A stretch of 64,000 bases of DNA. It comes from Zobellella endophytica. Its GTDB lineage: Bacteria > Pseudomonadota > Gammaproteobacteria > Enterobacterales > Aeromonadaceae. The position numbers and the translations under genes are program-made. The DNA lies in assembly GCF_003012775.1 (NCBI RefSeq), contig NZ_PXYG01000010.1, positions 1-64,000 of the forward strand, in the 5' to 3' direction. Positions 1 to 7,743 of the stretch are shown here, one piece after another. Within the stretch, counting starts at the first letter, position 1; every line of letters begins with the position of its first letter. The notes beneath the pieces were generated by a model. That model searched no databases and was not told the DNA's origin. It was given only the letters and a program-made list of their open reading frames with translations.

Positions 1-14
1 TATACGGCTTTTGC

Positions 15-91
15 GGAGCGGTAGTTCAGTTGGTTAGAATACCGGCCTGTCACGCCGGGGGTCGCGGGTTCGAGTCCCGTCCGCTCCGCCA
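15..91 (+). tRNA. tRNA-Asp (anticodon GTC)
   Basis: A full cloverleaf of 77 nt can be folded: acceptor arms GGAGCGG and CCGCTCC, a GTTCGAG T-loop region, the anticodon GTC at 49-51, and an encoded CCA at 89-91. It ends a transcription unit that begins before the window; a strong terminator follows after 7 nt. In relatives tRNA-Asp often trails an rRNA operon, but the 14 bases before it are too few to tell. Confidence 0.97.
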
Positions 92-98
92 TTACCTC

Positions 99-128
99 AA
101 AGCCCTGACCGATTGGTCAGGGCTTTTT
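99..128 (+). terminator. Rho-independent terminator after tRNA-Asp
   Basis: A perfect 12-bp stem (99-110 with 115-126) with a GATT loop, whose 3' arm runs into a T tract. It closes the tRNA-Asp transcript. Confidence 0.93.
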
Positions 129-273
129 CGTATTGGCTGCGCCGGACTACTGGATGAAGTCGGCGCTTCGCCCTCTGCTTCCGGGAGAGCATAGTGCCGG
201 AATCTTCCCACTATTATCTGCACAGCACCATTTAAATTCCGTACAATGCCCGCCTTGTTATAAGGGGGGGCTT

Positions 274-975
274 ATGCCGATGCAATTCAATAAACTGATC
301 TTGTGGAATTTCGTTGCCGTGGCGGTGTTGGCCAGTTGGTACTGGCTGCCCGGGCATGGTTTCTGGTTCCAGATTGACCGGGCTGTTTTCTATTTTTTCA
401 ATAACAAACTGGGCGAGAGCCAGGCCTGGGTCAACATGATTGCCGTGGCCAATAACCGGGCATTCGATGCAGTGGCATTATTGGTCATGGGGTTGGTGTA
501 TTACAGCTATTACCGGAAAGCTGATGCCGAGCAAAAACGACGGCTGCTGATCGTCGGCTTGCTGATGTTGTTGACCGCGGTCGGGCTGAACCAGTTAGGC
601 CGGACCATTCCGGTGGAAAGACCGAGCCCGACCCTGACCTTCGACAATATTCATCGTCTGACCGAACTGGCCGGATTCAAGACCAAGGATGCTTCCGGCG
701 ACAGCTTCCCCGGCGATCACGGTCTGATGCTGATGATCTTCACCGGTTTCGTCTGGCGTTATCTGTCCTGGCGAGCGGGGCTCTGGGGCTGCCTGTTTGT
801 GGTGATCTTTTCCGCTCCCCGGGTCATGGGCGGCGCCCACTGGTGGAGCGATATCTATGTCGGCGCCTTCGCGGTGGCGGTGTTCGGCCTGGCCTGGCTG
901 CTGCAGACGGGGCTGATGGATGCGGTCATCGGCTGGCTGAATCATCGCCTGCCCCGTTTTAAGCGCGCCGGATGA
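274..975 (+). CDS. lpxT: Lipid A 1-diphosphate synthase LpxT (PAP2 family)
   Basis: LpxT moves a phosphate from undecaprenyl pyrophosphate to the 1-phosphate of lipid A on the periplasmic face of the inner membrane, linking carrier-lipid recycling with outer-membrane charge. The 233-aa protein has about six hydrophobic segments and the PAP2 motifs: SFPGDHG at about 144-150 with a catalytic His, and a second motif around Arg183, His189 and Asp193. The stretch NQLG..PVERPSPTLTF strongly resembles E. coli LpxT (YeiU), which is of similar length. The open frame extends upstream to 133, but the ATG at 274 follows a G-rich Shine-Dalgarno and matches the family N-terminus. It converges with the LysR gene, 7 nt apart. 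Confidence 0.88.
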   Translation: MPMQFNKLILWNFVAVAVLASWYWLPGHGFWFQIDRAVFYFFNNKLGESQAWVNMIAVANNRAFDAVALLVMGLVYYSYYRKADAEQKRRLLIVGLLMLLTAVGLNQLGRTIPVERPSPTLTFDNIHRLTELAGFKTKDASGDSFPGDHGLMLMIFTGFVWRYLSWRAGLWGCLFVVIFSAPRVMGGAHWWSDIYVGAFAVAVFGLAWLLQTGLMDAVIGWLNHRLPRFKRAG

Positions 976-982
976 CGAGCGG

Positions 983-1885
983 CTACTTATTATCCTGAAA
1001 CAGGGTCGGGATCTGGCGAATAAGCCAGCTCTTGGCCTTGCCCATGGCATCCCTTCTCCAGGCCAGCACCACGTCAGTGGTTTCCCTACAACTGGCCGAT
1101 ACTTCCTTCAGCTCGCCGGTTTCCAGCATGTCGCCCAGCCAGGACAGGGGGACCGATGAAATACCCAATCCCGCTTTGACTGCGGTGATCTTGTCCTGCA
1201 TGGTGCTGACGGTCAGCCGTGATTGCTTGTCGAACAACCGGAAGGTGAGCGGCGGCTTGAAGCGAGCGGTATCCGCCACGGCGATGGCCCGGTAGCGGCT
1301 GAAAATGTCCTCGGTCAGTGGGCCCGGCTCCTGGTGGATGGGATGTGCCGGATGGGCCACATAGACAAAGGTTTCATGATAGAGAAACTGGGTCTTGATG
1401 CCGGGGCTCCGCACCGAGTCTGCACGCAGCGGAGTGATGGCCAAATCGGCGCGTCCGGTTTCCAGGGCTTCCCAGGTGCCGGCCAACACCTCATGGGCCA
1501 GTTTGATATCGGTTTCGGTCTGGCGGGAGAGGGCGTCCAGCACCGGAAACAGCAACTGGCTGGGCATGATGGCGTCGATGGCGACGGTAAGCCGGGTTTC
1601 CCAGCCCCGTTCCAGCGCCCTGGCATCATCCACCAGCTGATTGGCGGCAAACAGCAACTGACGTCCCCGCTCCAGCATCAGCCGGCCTACCGGGGTGAAC
1701 TGGGTCTTGTGACCGGAACGATCGAACAGTGCCAGATCCAGCTCGTCTTCCAGCTTCTGGATGGTGTAGCTGAGCGCGGAAGGCACTTTGCCCAGCTCTT
1801 CGGCGGCGGCGGCGAAGCTGCCCCGGCGTTCGATGGCATCCAGCACCCGCAGGGCTTCCAGGGTCAGGGCTTTTTCTCTAGACAT
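983..1885 (-). CDS. yhaJ: LysR-family regulator, YhaJ-like
   Basis: A 300-aa LysR-type transcription factor. The N-terminal winged helix-turn-helix (about 8-65, with RRGSFAAAAEELG and PSALSYTIQKLE) is followed by a periplasmic-binding-like effector domain. It resembles E. coli YhaJ nearly throughout, including the VLAG.WE..E.GRADI segment, HPIHQEP.PL, and the end ..AKSW.IRQIP.LF. YhaJ has been tied to responses to aromatic and quinone-type compounds; the ligand here is not visible. The neighbours (lpxT convergent, a permease upstream on the same strand) do not reveal the regulon. The AEC permease could be a target, but that is only proximity. Confidence 0.8.
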   Translation of the reverse strand: MSREKALTLEALRVLDAIERRGSFAAAAEELGKVPSALSYTIQKLEDELDLALFDRSGHKTQFTPVGRLMLERGRQLLFAANQLVDDARALERGWETRLTVAIDAIMPSQLLFPVLDALSRQTETDIKLAHEVLAGTWEALETGRADLAITPLRADSVRSPGIKTQFLYHETFVYVAHPAHPIHQEPGPLTEDIFSRYRAIAVADTARFKPPLTFRLFDKQSRLTVSTMQDKITAVKAGLGISSVPLSWLGDMLETGELKEVSASCRETTDVVLAWRRDAMGKAKSWLIRQIPTLFQDNK

Positions 1886-1954
1886 AGCTCGTTATCAGGC
1901 TGTTGGGGGTGGCCCACAATAACGCAGCACCGCAGCGGTTGCACCCGCTAGCCG

Positions 1955-2911
1955 TCAAAACCAGCCCAAGCCTTTCAGCAGCGCGGCCCCCAGGCTGGTG
2001 GTGACCAGGGAGCCCAGGGTGGTGACGGCGATGATGTTGGCCGCCAGCACGGCATTGCCGCCCATGGCGCGCACCATCACGTAGCTGGCGGCGGCGGTGG
2101 GGGAGGCGTTGATCAGAAACAGCATGGTCAGCTCGTTGCCGCGAAAGCCGACCAGGTAACCGCCGAGGGTGATCAGCAGGGGGATAGCCAGCAGGCGCAG
2201 CAGGGCAACTGGGGGGACCAGTCCGGTTTCCTCCCGGCCCCGTTTCAGGCTCAGGGTGGCGCCGGTGCAGAGCAGCGCCACCGGCAGCGTCATCTGGGCC
2301 AGGTAGTGGCCGGTTTTCATCAGCACCGCCGGCACCTGCCAGTCGCTGGCGGCGAAGGGAAGGGCCGCCACTATGCCGATAATCAGCGGGTTCTGGACAA
2401 TGCCCCTGATGATGTTGCCCAACTGCAGGCCTTTGTCCTGGCTCAGGCTGCGGTTCAGGGTCACCACCGCCAGGATGTTGAACAGTATGGTCAGGCAGGC
2501 TACATACATGGCCACCGACGCCACGCCCCGGGCGCCGTAGGCATTGTTGACGTAGGCCAGACCGATGATGCCCATGTTGGCGCGGAAGGCACCCTGTACC
2601 AGAATACCGCGTAGCCGCTTGTCCTCGGTCATGCGCATGGCCAGCAGCTCCAGTAGCACAAAGGCTGCCAGGGTGGCCAGCAGGCCATACAGGATCAGCG
2701 AGGGACTGGCCATCTGGCTGAAATCGGTCTGGGCGATGCTGGTAAACAACAGCATGGGCAGGGCAACATTGAACACCAGCTTGCTGGCTCCGTCGATAAA
2801 GCCTTCGTTCATCATCTGGGTGCGGCGCAATCCGATGCCGAGTACCAGTAACAGGCAGATGGGGCCGGTAATGGACAGGGAAAACAGTATGCTGCTAATT
2901 AGCTCGTTCAT
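1955..2911 (-). CDS. AEC (auxin efflux carrier) family permease
   Basis: A 318-aa membrane protein of the AEC family, with about ten hydrophobic helices in two halves and the family's conserved C-terminal ...INASPTAAASYVMVRAMGGN segment, typical of bacterial members such as YfdV and MleP. Known bacterial homologues move dicarboxylates or malonate/malate; the substrate here cannot be read from sequence. I chose the ATG at 2911 because the protein then starts one short polar stretch before the first helix. An upstream ATG at 2947 stays possible and neither start has a strong Shine-Dalgarno. It lies 69 bp upstream of the LysR gene on the same strand. Confidence 0.83.
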   Translation of the reverse strand: MNELISSILFSLSITGPICLLLVLGIGLRRTQMMNEGFIDGASKLVFNVALPMLLFTSIAQTDFSQMASPSLILYGLLATLAAFVLLELLAMRMTEDKRLRGILVQGAFRANMGIIGLAYVNNAYGARGVASVAMYVACLTILFNILAVVTLNRSLSQDKGLQLGNIIRGIVQNPLIIGIVAALPFAASDWQVPAVLMKTGHYLAQMTLPVALLCTGATLSLKRGREETGLVPPVALLRLLAIPLLITLGGYLVGFRGNELTMLFLINASPTAAASYVMVRAMGGNAVLAANIIAVTTLGSLVTTSLGAALLKGLGWF

Positions 2912-2991
2912 GGCGGGCGGATCATGGACAGGGGGTATGCTTAGCATGCCTTGCGCCAGAAGTTAGGGCAATAGCTCGGATATGCGTGGGC

Positions 2992-3042
2992 AGTGGTAAA
3001 TGGAAAAAGGCGCATGAGGTGCGCCTTTTTCCATTTACCACT
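2992..3042. terminator. Long perfect inverted repeat, bidirectional terminator
   Basis: A 23-bp perfect stem (2992-3014 with 3020-3042) and a 5-nt loop. The internal A5 and T5 runs let it work as an intrinsic terminator or transcription block. It contains the first base pairs of the rnk stop codon (3041-3043), so it forms the very 3' end of the rnk transcript and separates it from the permease gene. Confidence 0.8.
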
Positions 3043-3442
3043 AGTAATCGCCGGCCCGCTCGGGCTGATAGTCAACGGCGGTGATGGTGACCTGCAACAT
3101 CTTGCCGTTGGGGCCGGGCCACTCGATGCTATGGCCGACGGACAGGCCCAGCAGGGCGCTGCCGATGGGCGCGAGTACCGAGATCTTGTCCTTGGCGCCG
3201 TCCATGTCCCGCGGGTAGCACAGGGTCTTGGTCATGGTCTTGTTACTACCGGCCATGGTGAAACTGATACGGGAATTCATGGTCACGATGTTGTCCGGCA
3301 TGGCGCCGGGTTCAATCACATTGGCGCGATCCAGCTCATGCTCCAACCGACGCAGGGCGTCCGAGTCGGGTTGATGCTCAAGCAGCGCTTCCAACCGGGC
3401 CAAATCCAGGGTGGAAATAGTAATAGGCGGCAACTGGGCCAT
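3041..3442 (-). CDS. rnk: Rnk, GreA/GreB-fold regulator of nucleoside diphosphate kinase
   Basis: A 133-aa protein resembling E. coli Rnk: a short N-terminal coiled coil (LARLEALLEHQPDS) and a C-terminal FKBP-like domain with VTMNSRISF, CYP.DM, APIGSALLGL and the end YQPERAGDY. Rnk binds RNA polymerase in the manner of GreA/GreB but its short coiled coil lacks the acidic tip for cleavage factor activity; genetically it affects NDP kinase and alginate in Pseudomonas. The ATG at 3442 is chosen because GGAGG lies 5 nt upstream and it matches the family start; an ATG four codons earlier overlaps that Shine-Dalgarno. The leader carries a terminator-like hairpin. Confidence 0.9.
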   Translation of the reverse strand: MAQLPPITISTLDLARLEALLEHQPDSDALRRLEHELDRANVIEPGAMPDNIVTMNSRISFTMAGSNKTMTKTLCYPRDMDGAKDKISVLAPIGSALLGLSVGHSIEWPGPNGKMLQVTITAVDYQPERAGDY

Positions 3443-3454
3443 ATAAACCTCCAT

Positions 3455-3486
3455 AAAAAAGCAGGCAACGCCAAAAGCGCTGCCTG
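3455..3486 (-). promoter_or_regulatory. Terminator-like hairpin in the rnk leader
   Basis: On the minus strand a 10-bp stem with one G-U pair and a TTTTG loop (3462-3486) is followed by C and six T, and then by the GGAGG of rnk. This is intrinsic-terminator geometry placed between any rnk promoter and its ribosome binding site, so rnk expression probably depends on read-through or attenuation. No upstream gene on this strand needs a terminator here, since ompW is divergent. Confidence 0.6.
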
Positions 3487-3683
3487 AACCCGATGCCTAA
3501 GATATACCCCAAGCCATGGATTTAAGCCAGTCTCCCGCCAGGCAATTTGTCGAGTTCGCCACGAAATCGGCGTGTTACGGCCACTTTCCCTGGCGACTTT
3601 GCGTTAAATCAAAAAAGCCCTGTATTTTGTAAGGCAAACTCCCCCTGACTTCCGATATACCTAAAAAGAAATAAGGACAGAGC

Positions 3684-4277
3684 ATGAAAAAACTTTCCCT
3701 GCTGATTGCCGCCGCCTTCATGGTTCCCGTGGCCCAGGCTCATCAAGCCGGCGATATCCTGGTCCGGGGCGGCGCCATCATGGTCAGCCCGACCACGGGT
3801 TCCAATGACGTCCTGGACGTACAGCCGGATACACAGCTCGGCCTTACCCTGTCTTATATGCTCACCGATAACTGGGCGGTCGAGTTGCTGGCCGCCACGC
3901 CTTTCTCTCACAGCGTCGAGCTGGGCGGTGGCGAAGTGGCCAAGGTCAAGCACCTGCCCCCGAGCCTGATGGCCCAGTACTATTTCGGTGATGCCCAGAG
4001 CCGGGTGCGTCCCTATGTGGGCGCCGGTATCAACTATACCTTCTTCTTCGATGAGCAGGGCCGCAACGCCCTGGCCGGCACCGAGGTAAACGCGGATGAC
4101 TCCTGGGGCCTGGCGGCCCAGGCCGGCCTGGATATGAAGATCAACGACCACTGGTTCGTCAACGGCTCGATCTGGTATCTGGATATCGACACTGATGTGG
4201 AAGTGAAGGGAGTGGGGACATTTGACACCCATATCGACCCTGTCGGGCTGATGGTCGGCCTGGGCTACACATTCTGA
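3684..4277 (+). CDS. ompW: OmpW-family outer membrane protein
   Basis: A 197-aa outer-membrane eight-stranded beta-barrel. It has a signal peptide of about 19 residues ending AQA and then the OmpW signatures: HQAGD at the mature start, TDNWAVELLAATPFSH, LPPSLMAQYYFGD, RPYVGAGINYTFFFDE and a C-terminal YTF with terminal Phe for BAM recognition. OmpW provides a narrow hydrophobic lateral channel for small hydrophobic molecules and is often regulated by oxygen, iron or osmolarity. It has an AAGGA Shine-Dalgarno, is divergent from rnk, and is closed by its own terminator, so it is probably monocistronic. Confidence 0.92.
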   Translation: MKKLSLLIAAAFMVPVAQAHQAGDILVRGGAIMVSPTTGSNDVLDVQPDTQLGLTLSYMLTDNWAVELLAATPFSHSVELGGGEVAKVKHLPPSLMAQYYFGDAQSRVRPYVGAGINYTFFFDEQGRNALAGTEVNADDSWGLAAQAGLDMKINDHWFVNGSIWYLDIDTDVEVKGVGTFDTHIDPVGLMVGLGYTF

Positions 4278-4323
4278 TGGTTTGCAATGTGGGTTGAGAG
4301 GTTCTGAAACCTCGGCAGTGTTT

Positions 4324-4348
4324 GGGCAGACAACGTCTGCCCTTTTTT
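4324..4348 (+). terminator. Terminator after ompW
   Basis: A 7-bp stem GGGCAGA/TCTGCCC with a CAACG loop followed by six T. It lies 46 nt after the ompW stop and just beyond the lhgO stop on the other strand. Confidence 0.85.
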
Positions 4349-4359
4349 ATGGCGCGCCT

Positions 4360-5571
4360 TCAGGCGATGGCGGCGGTTTCCCCCACCTGTTCCCTGACCT
4401 TGTCGACGATATAGCCGCCGATGGGAATGGCGGAGGTGGCCGCTGGCGAGGGGGCGTTGCAGACGTTGATGGTGCGCCTGGTGTTGACGAACAGGAAGTC
4501 GTCCACCAGCCTGCCGTCCCTCGACACCGCCTGGGCGCGGATGCCGGCCGGGTAGGGGGTGAGATCGTCCAACTGCAGGCTGGGGCAGTACTTGCGCACC
4601 AGCTCCAGGTAGCCGGCCTTGTTGAGCGAGTTCTTCATCTCGGTCAGCCCCGGCTTCAGGTTTTTCAGCAGCACCTTGAGGATGCCCGGGTAGGTGAACA
4701 TCTCCAGGGTGTCCTTCAGCGAGATATCGCTCTTGTTGTAGCCTTCCCGCTTGAACGCCAGCACCGCATTGGGCCCGACGGTGACGGTGCCGTCGATCAT
4801 CCGGGTCAGGTGCACCCCGAGGAAGGGCATGTCGGGATCCGGGATCGGGTAGATCAGGTGGTTCACTATCCGGTTGTGCTCGGGCTTGAGCAGGTAGTAT
4901 TCACCGCGGAAGGGGCAGATCTTGAACTCGGGCTCGACCCCCAGCATGCGCACCACCCGGTCCGCCATCAGCCCGGAGCAGGACACCAGGTACTTGCCCT
5001 GGAACTCGCCCTGGCTGGTCTGCACCACCACCTGGCTGGCTTCCTCCTTCAATCCGGTCACTTCGGCCTGGTAGCGGATCTCCCCGCCCAGGCGCTCGAA
5101 CTCCCTGCCCATGGCGGCGGTCACCTGCTTGTAGTTGACGATGCCGCTGGAGGGCACGAAGATGCCGCCCAGGCCGGTGATATTGGGCTCCCGCTCCTTC
5201 AGCTCGTCGGCGTTCAGCCAGTAGCGCTCCAGGCCGTTGGCCTCGCTCCTGTCCCACAACGCCTTCATCCGTTCCATTTCCAGTTCGCTGGTGGCCACCA
5301 GCAGCTTGCCGCATTCGTCATAGGGAATGGCGTGCTCCTGGCAGAACGCCTTGGTCGCGATATTGCCCTCCAGGCAGAACCTGGCCTTGAGGCTGCCCGG
5401 GGTGTAATAGACCCCGGCGTGGATCACGCCGCTGTTGTGGCCGGTCTGGTGTCGGGCCGGGCCGGATTCCTTCTCCAGCAGCAGCATCTTGCTGTCCGGA
5501 TAGGCTTTTTTCAGCTGCCAGGCGGTCGACATGCCGACGATGCCGCCGCCGATGATGATGAAATCAAACAC
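4360..5571 (-). CDS. lhgO: L-2-hydroxyglutarate dehydrogenase/oxidase LhgO
   Basis: An FAD-dependent, membrane-associated enzyme that oxidises L-2-hydroxyglutarate to 2-oxoglutarate, passing electrons to quinones. It has the N-terminal dinucleotide fold GGGIVGMSTAWQL, the family signature HQTGHNSGVIHAGVYY, FRGEYY, PIPDPDMPFLGVHLTR, and a C-terminal NAPSPAATSAIPIGG. It is close to E. coli LhgO (YgaF). The GTG at 5571 is preferred: it follows an AGGTG motif and gives the usual start just before the FAD fold; a TTG further up at 5601 would add ten residues. It sits downstream of glaH on the same strand, so the two form the glutarate to 2-hydroxyglutarate to 2-oxoglutarate route. Confidence 0.93.
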   Translation of the reverse strand: MFDFIIIGGGIVGMSTAWQLKKAYPDSKMLLLEKESGPARHQTGHNSGVIHAGVYYTPGSLKARFCLEGNIATKAFCQEHAIPYDECGKLLVATSELEMERMKALWDRSEANGLERYWLNADELKEREPNITGLGGIFVPSSGIVNYKQVTAAMGREFERLGGEIRYQAEVTGLKEEASQVVVQTSQGEFQGKYLVSCSGLMADRVVRMLGVEPEFKICPFRGEYYLLKPEHNRIVNHLIYPIPDPDMPFLGVHLTRMIDGTVTVGPNAVLAFKREGYNKSDISLKDTLEMFTYPGILKVLLKNLKPGLTEMKNSLNKAGYLELVRKYCPSLQLDDLTPYPAGIRAQAVSRDGRLVDDFLFVNTRRTINVCNAPSPAATSAIPIGGYIVDKVREQVGETAAIA

Positions 5572-5681
5572 TGTTCTGTTCACCTGTATGTAGAGAGGCA
5601 AAAGCCGGGGGCGGACCCCGGCGTTATTGTTCTTGGTGTTGTGCTAAAGGTGCCGCGCCCGGCGACGCCCTGTCAAAGCCT

Positions 5682-6650
5682 TTAGCCCTGGTTGGGATTC
5701 TTCAGGGTCTTGGCATGGGTGAAGTAGCCGCGTTGGCGCATCAGCTCCCGGCGCAGTCCTTCGTGGGCGATGAACTTGTCGCGGCCATGCAGCCAGAAGT
5801 GGTTATTGATCAGCAGGAAGGAGCCGGTAGGCACCGGCACCGACAGCTTGCGGGTACTGGTTTCCAGGGCTTCGGACAGATCCGCCAGCCAGACTCCTTC
5901 CTCGTAGTTCTTGGGCTGCACGAACTGGTCGATGTAGGCCATGATCGGCTGGCCACCGCGGTCGGTGTCGAACACCGCGTGGTACACGTCCTTGGTGGTG
6001 TTCTTGCTGGGCGGCGCGGCCCAGCGCATCACCCGGCGGGCCATGGGATCGGCGTAGAAGCGCGCCAGGTGCTCCCAGTCGTCCAGGTGCAGCAGCAGGG
6101 AGTTGCCGCCTTCCATGTTCTGCTCGTCGATCTTCAGCATCAGCACGTAGTCGGTGTCCTGCTCGACGAAGGTGCCGTCGTTGTGCAGCTCCATCACCCG
6201 GTGCGCCTGGCGCAGGTAGCTGTCGGAGTTGTCCTGGTTCTGCACCACGAAGCGGGCATAGTACTGGCCGCTCATGGCGTCGTAGTTGGAGCGGCCGAAC
6301 AGGTGGGCCACGGCGGTGGTGAACTTGACCATGTCTTCCGCCTGCTCGACCTTGTCCAGCCCCTCCGGGGTGATCAGCAGGGCGCCGGTGTCGCGATCCA
6401 CCAGGGTGTTGATCAGCAACGGCTGCAGCGCCTGACCGCACAGATCGTTGAGGATCTGGCCGACCCGAAAGCGCAGGAAGGACTTGTACTCCAGCGCCTG
6501 TATCGGCCATTCGGCGGTGGCGGCCAGGAAGGCGCTGACGGTCTGCGCGTCGAAGCGCAGCTCCAGCAGGCGCTCGGACAGGGCGGCAGGGGCCAGGCTG
6601 AAGCCCTGATACTTGTGATTAACGAAATCGGCGGTGGCGACGTTGGACAT
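5682..6650 (-). CDS. glaH: Glutarate 2-hydroxylase GlaH (CsiD)
   Basis: A 322-aa Fe(II)/2-oxoglutarate-dependent dioxygenase that hydroxylates glutarate, an end product of lysine/cadaverine breakdown, to L-2-hydroxyglutarate. The metal triad is visible as His156-x-Asp158 (ELHNDGTF) and His288 (FWLHGRDKF), with an Arg about residue 300 placed to bind the co-substrate. It resembles E. coli CsiD/GlaH over its full length. It is probably transcribed with lhgO, 110 bp downstream, and repressed by the divergent GntR regulator. The E. coli genes gabD, gabT and gabP that follow in that species are absent here. Confidence 0.93.
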   Translation of the reverse strand: MSNVATADFVNHKYQGFSLAPAALSERLLELRFDAQTVSAFLAATAEWPIQALEYKSFLRFRVGQILNDLCGQALQPLLINTLVDRDTGALLITPEGLDKVEQAEDMVKFTTAVAHLFGRSNYDAMSGQYYARFVVQNQDNSDSYLRQAHRVMELHNDGTFVEQDTDYVLMLKIDEQNMEGGNSLLLHLDDWEHLARFYADPMARRVMRWAAPPSKNTTKDVYHAVFDTDRGGQPIMAYIDQFVQPKNYEEGVWLADLSEALETSTRKLSVPVPTGSFLLINNHFWLHGRDKFIAHEGLRRELMRQRGYFTHAKTLKNPNQG

Positions 6651-6710
6651 GATGGCTTCCTTGTTATTTCACGTGGTGTAGGTTAAAGAGGTTAATATCG
6701 CTGTATTTAT

Positions 6711-6726
6711 AAAATGTCGACATTTT
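6711..6726. promoter_or_regulatory. Palindromic candidate operator between glaH and glaR
   Basis: A perfect 16-bp palindrome AAAATGTCGACATTTT in an AT-rich 163-bp divergent intergenic region, 61 bp from the glaH start and 88 bp from the regulator start. Its position and symmetry suit a GntR-family repressor dimer. The link to GlaR is inferred. Confidence 0.5.
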
Positions 6727-6813
6727 TTATTTTTGTCAATGAGTGATGTTGATTTTATGAACTCCGTTGCAATTTCGTTATAATCGGGCGAGACCCATCT
6801 TCAGGAACAGAGA

Positions 6814-7503
6814 ATGAACAACCTCGACGCACCCCGGGAAAATCTGGCGCGCACGGCCTATCAGCAGCTGAAGCAGGACATTATCCGCAGCCACTTCGGC
6901 CCGGGTGAGAAGCTGCTGATGAGCAGGCTGAAAAGTCGTTACGGCCTGGGCGTGAGCCCGTTGCGGGAGGCCCTGTCGCAACTGGTGTCGGAACGGCTGG
7001 TCACCGCCGAGAGCCAGCGTGGCTTTCGGGTCAGCCCGATGTCGGTGGCGGAGCTGAAGGACATTTATGACGCCCGCGCCCAGCTCGAAGGACTGGTAGT
7101 GGAACTGGCCATGGCCCGGGGTGACGATCTCTGGGAGGCCGGCATAGTGGCGGCCCACCATGCCCTGGCCAAGGTGACTCACCTGGCATCGGTGGAGGAG
7201 CAGCTCAACCAGTGGGACAGCCGCCACCAGGCCTTTCACAACGCGGTGGCCGCCGGCTGCCGCTCGCCCCAGTTGCTGGTGGTGCGCCAGACCCTGATGG
7301 ATCAGGCGGCCCGTTATCGCTACCTGTGGCTGAAACGCACCGTGTTCAGCGAGCAGGCGCTGGCGGAGAAACAGCGGGAACACCTGGCCCTGCTCGAAGC
7401 CATACTGGCGCGTAAGCCCCAGGCCGTGGCCATGATGCGCGAGCACCTGCACAGCCCCATCGCCATCATCGCCCAGGTACTGGCCGAACAGGGCGTGCGC
7501 TGA
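6814..7503 (+). CDS. glaR: GntR-family (FadR-type) repressor GlaR/CsiR of glutarate catabolism
   Basis: A 229-aa regulator with an N-terminal GntR winged helix (ARTAYQQLKQDIIRSHFGPGEKL, LGVSPLREALSQLVSERLV) and an FCD-type all-helical ligand domain (DARAQLE, WDSRHQAFHNAVAAGC, with conserved Asp/His metal-ligand positions). It matches E. coli CsiR/GlaR in most blocks. That protein represses glaH-lhgO and is released by glutarate. Divergent placement from glaH supports the assignment. A TATAAT hexamer at 6779-6784 may be its -10 box. A hairpin at 7511-7531 follows the gene. Confidence 0.9.
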   Translation: MNNLDAPRENLARTAYQQLKQDIIRSHFGPGEKLLMSRLKSRYGLGVSPLREALSQLVSERLVTAESQRGFRVSPMSVAELKDIYDARAQLEGLVVELAMARGDDLWEAGIVAAHHALAKVTHLASVEEQLNQWDSRHQAFHNAVAAGCRSPQLLVVRQTLMDQAARYRYLWLKRTVFSEQALAEKQREHLALLEAILARKPQAVAMMREHLHSPIAIIAQVLAEQGVR

Positions 7504-7510
7504 GTTTTTC

Positions 7511-7531
7511 GGGATCGGACTACCCGATCCC
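7511..7531 (+). terminator. Hairpin after glaR
   Basis: An 8-bp perfect stem GGGATCGG/CCGATCCC with a 5-nt loop, followed by a mixed C/T-rich tract rather than clean T. It is a probable but not ideal terminator. Confidence 0.55.
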
Positions 7532-7695
7532 GCCTTTCCCCTTTATTCCTTCATTCTATCTTCAGTCACACATGCCACTCAAAAGAGTCCTTCTTTTCCA
7601 TATATTCTTTTCAGTGCTAATAAATTAGTACTTATCACTTTTTTAAAAGATACCCTTGCCTCCAGAAGTTAAGCCGTGTAAATGTAAAGCCATTT

Positions 7696-7711
7696 GGACG
7701 TCTAAATGTCC
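7696..7711 (+). promoter_or_regulatory. Tandem MetJ (met) boxes upstream of metE
   Basis: Two adjacent 8-mers, GGACGTCT (7 of 8 to the AGACGTCT consensus) and AAATGTCC (5 of 8), lie 33 bp before the metE start. MetJ dimers bind tandem met boxes when S-adenosylmethionine is abundant. No clear TGAA-N5-TTCA MetR site is seen. Confidence 0.6.
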
Positions 7712-7743
7712 TTGTGGCCGAAGAGAGCACGGAGATAACAGCA

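Noticed and set aside
15..128. tRNA-Asp as an attachment site for an island
   Set aside because: No integrase, no repeated tRNA 3' end, and core genes directly downstream.
133..273. Longer start for lpxT at 133
   Set aside because: The extra 47 codons have no family match, and the G-rich ribosome site precedes the ATG at 274.
4282..6686. Long plus-strand open frames across lhgO and glaH
   Set aside because: Shadows of the minus-strand genes, which carry clear family motifs.
7555..7743. Riboswitch upstream of metE
   Set aside because: No SAM or cobalamin riboswitch pairing was seen; MetJ boxes explain the control.
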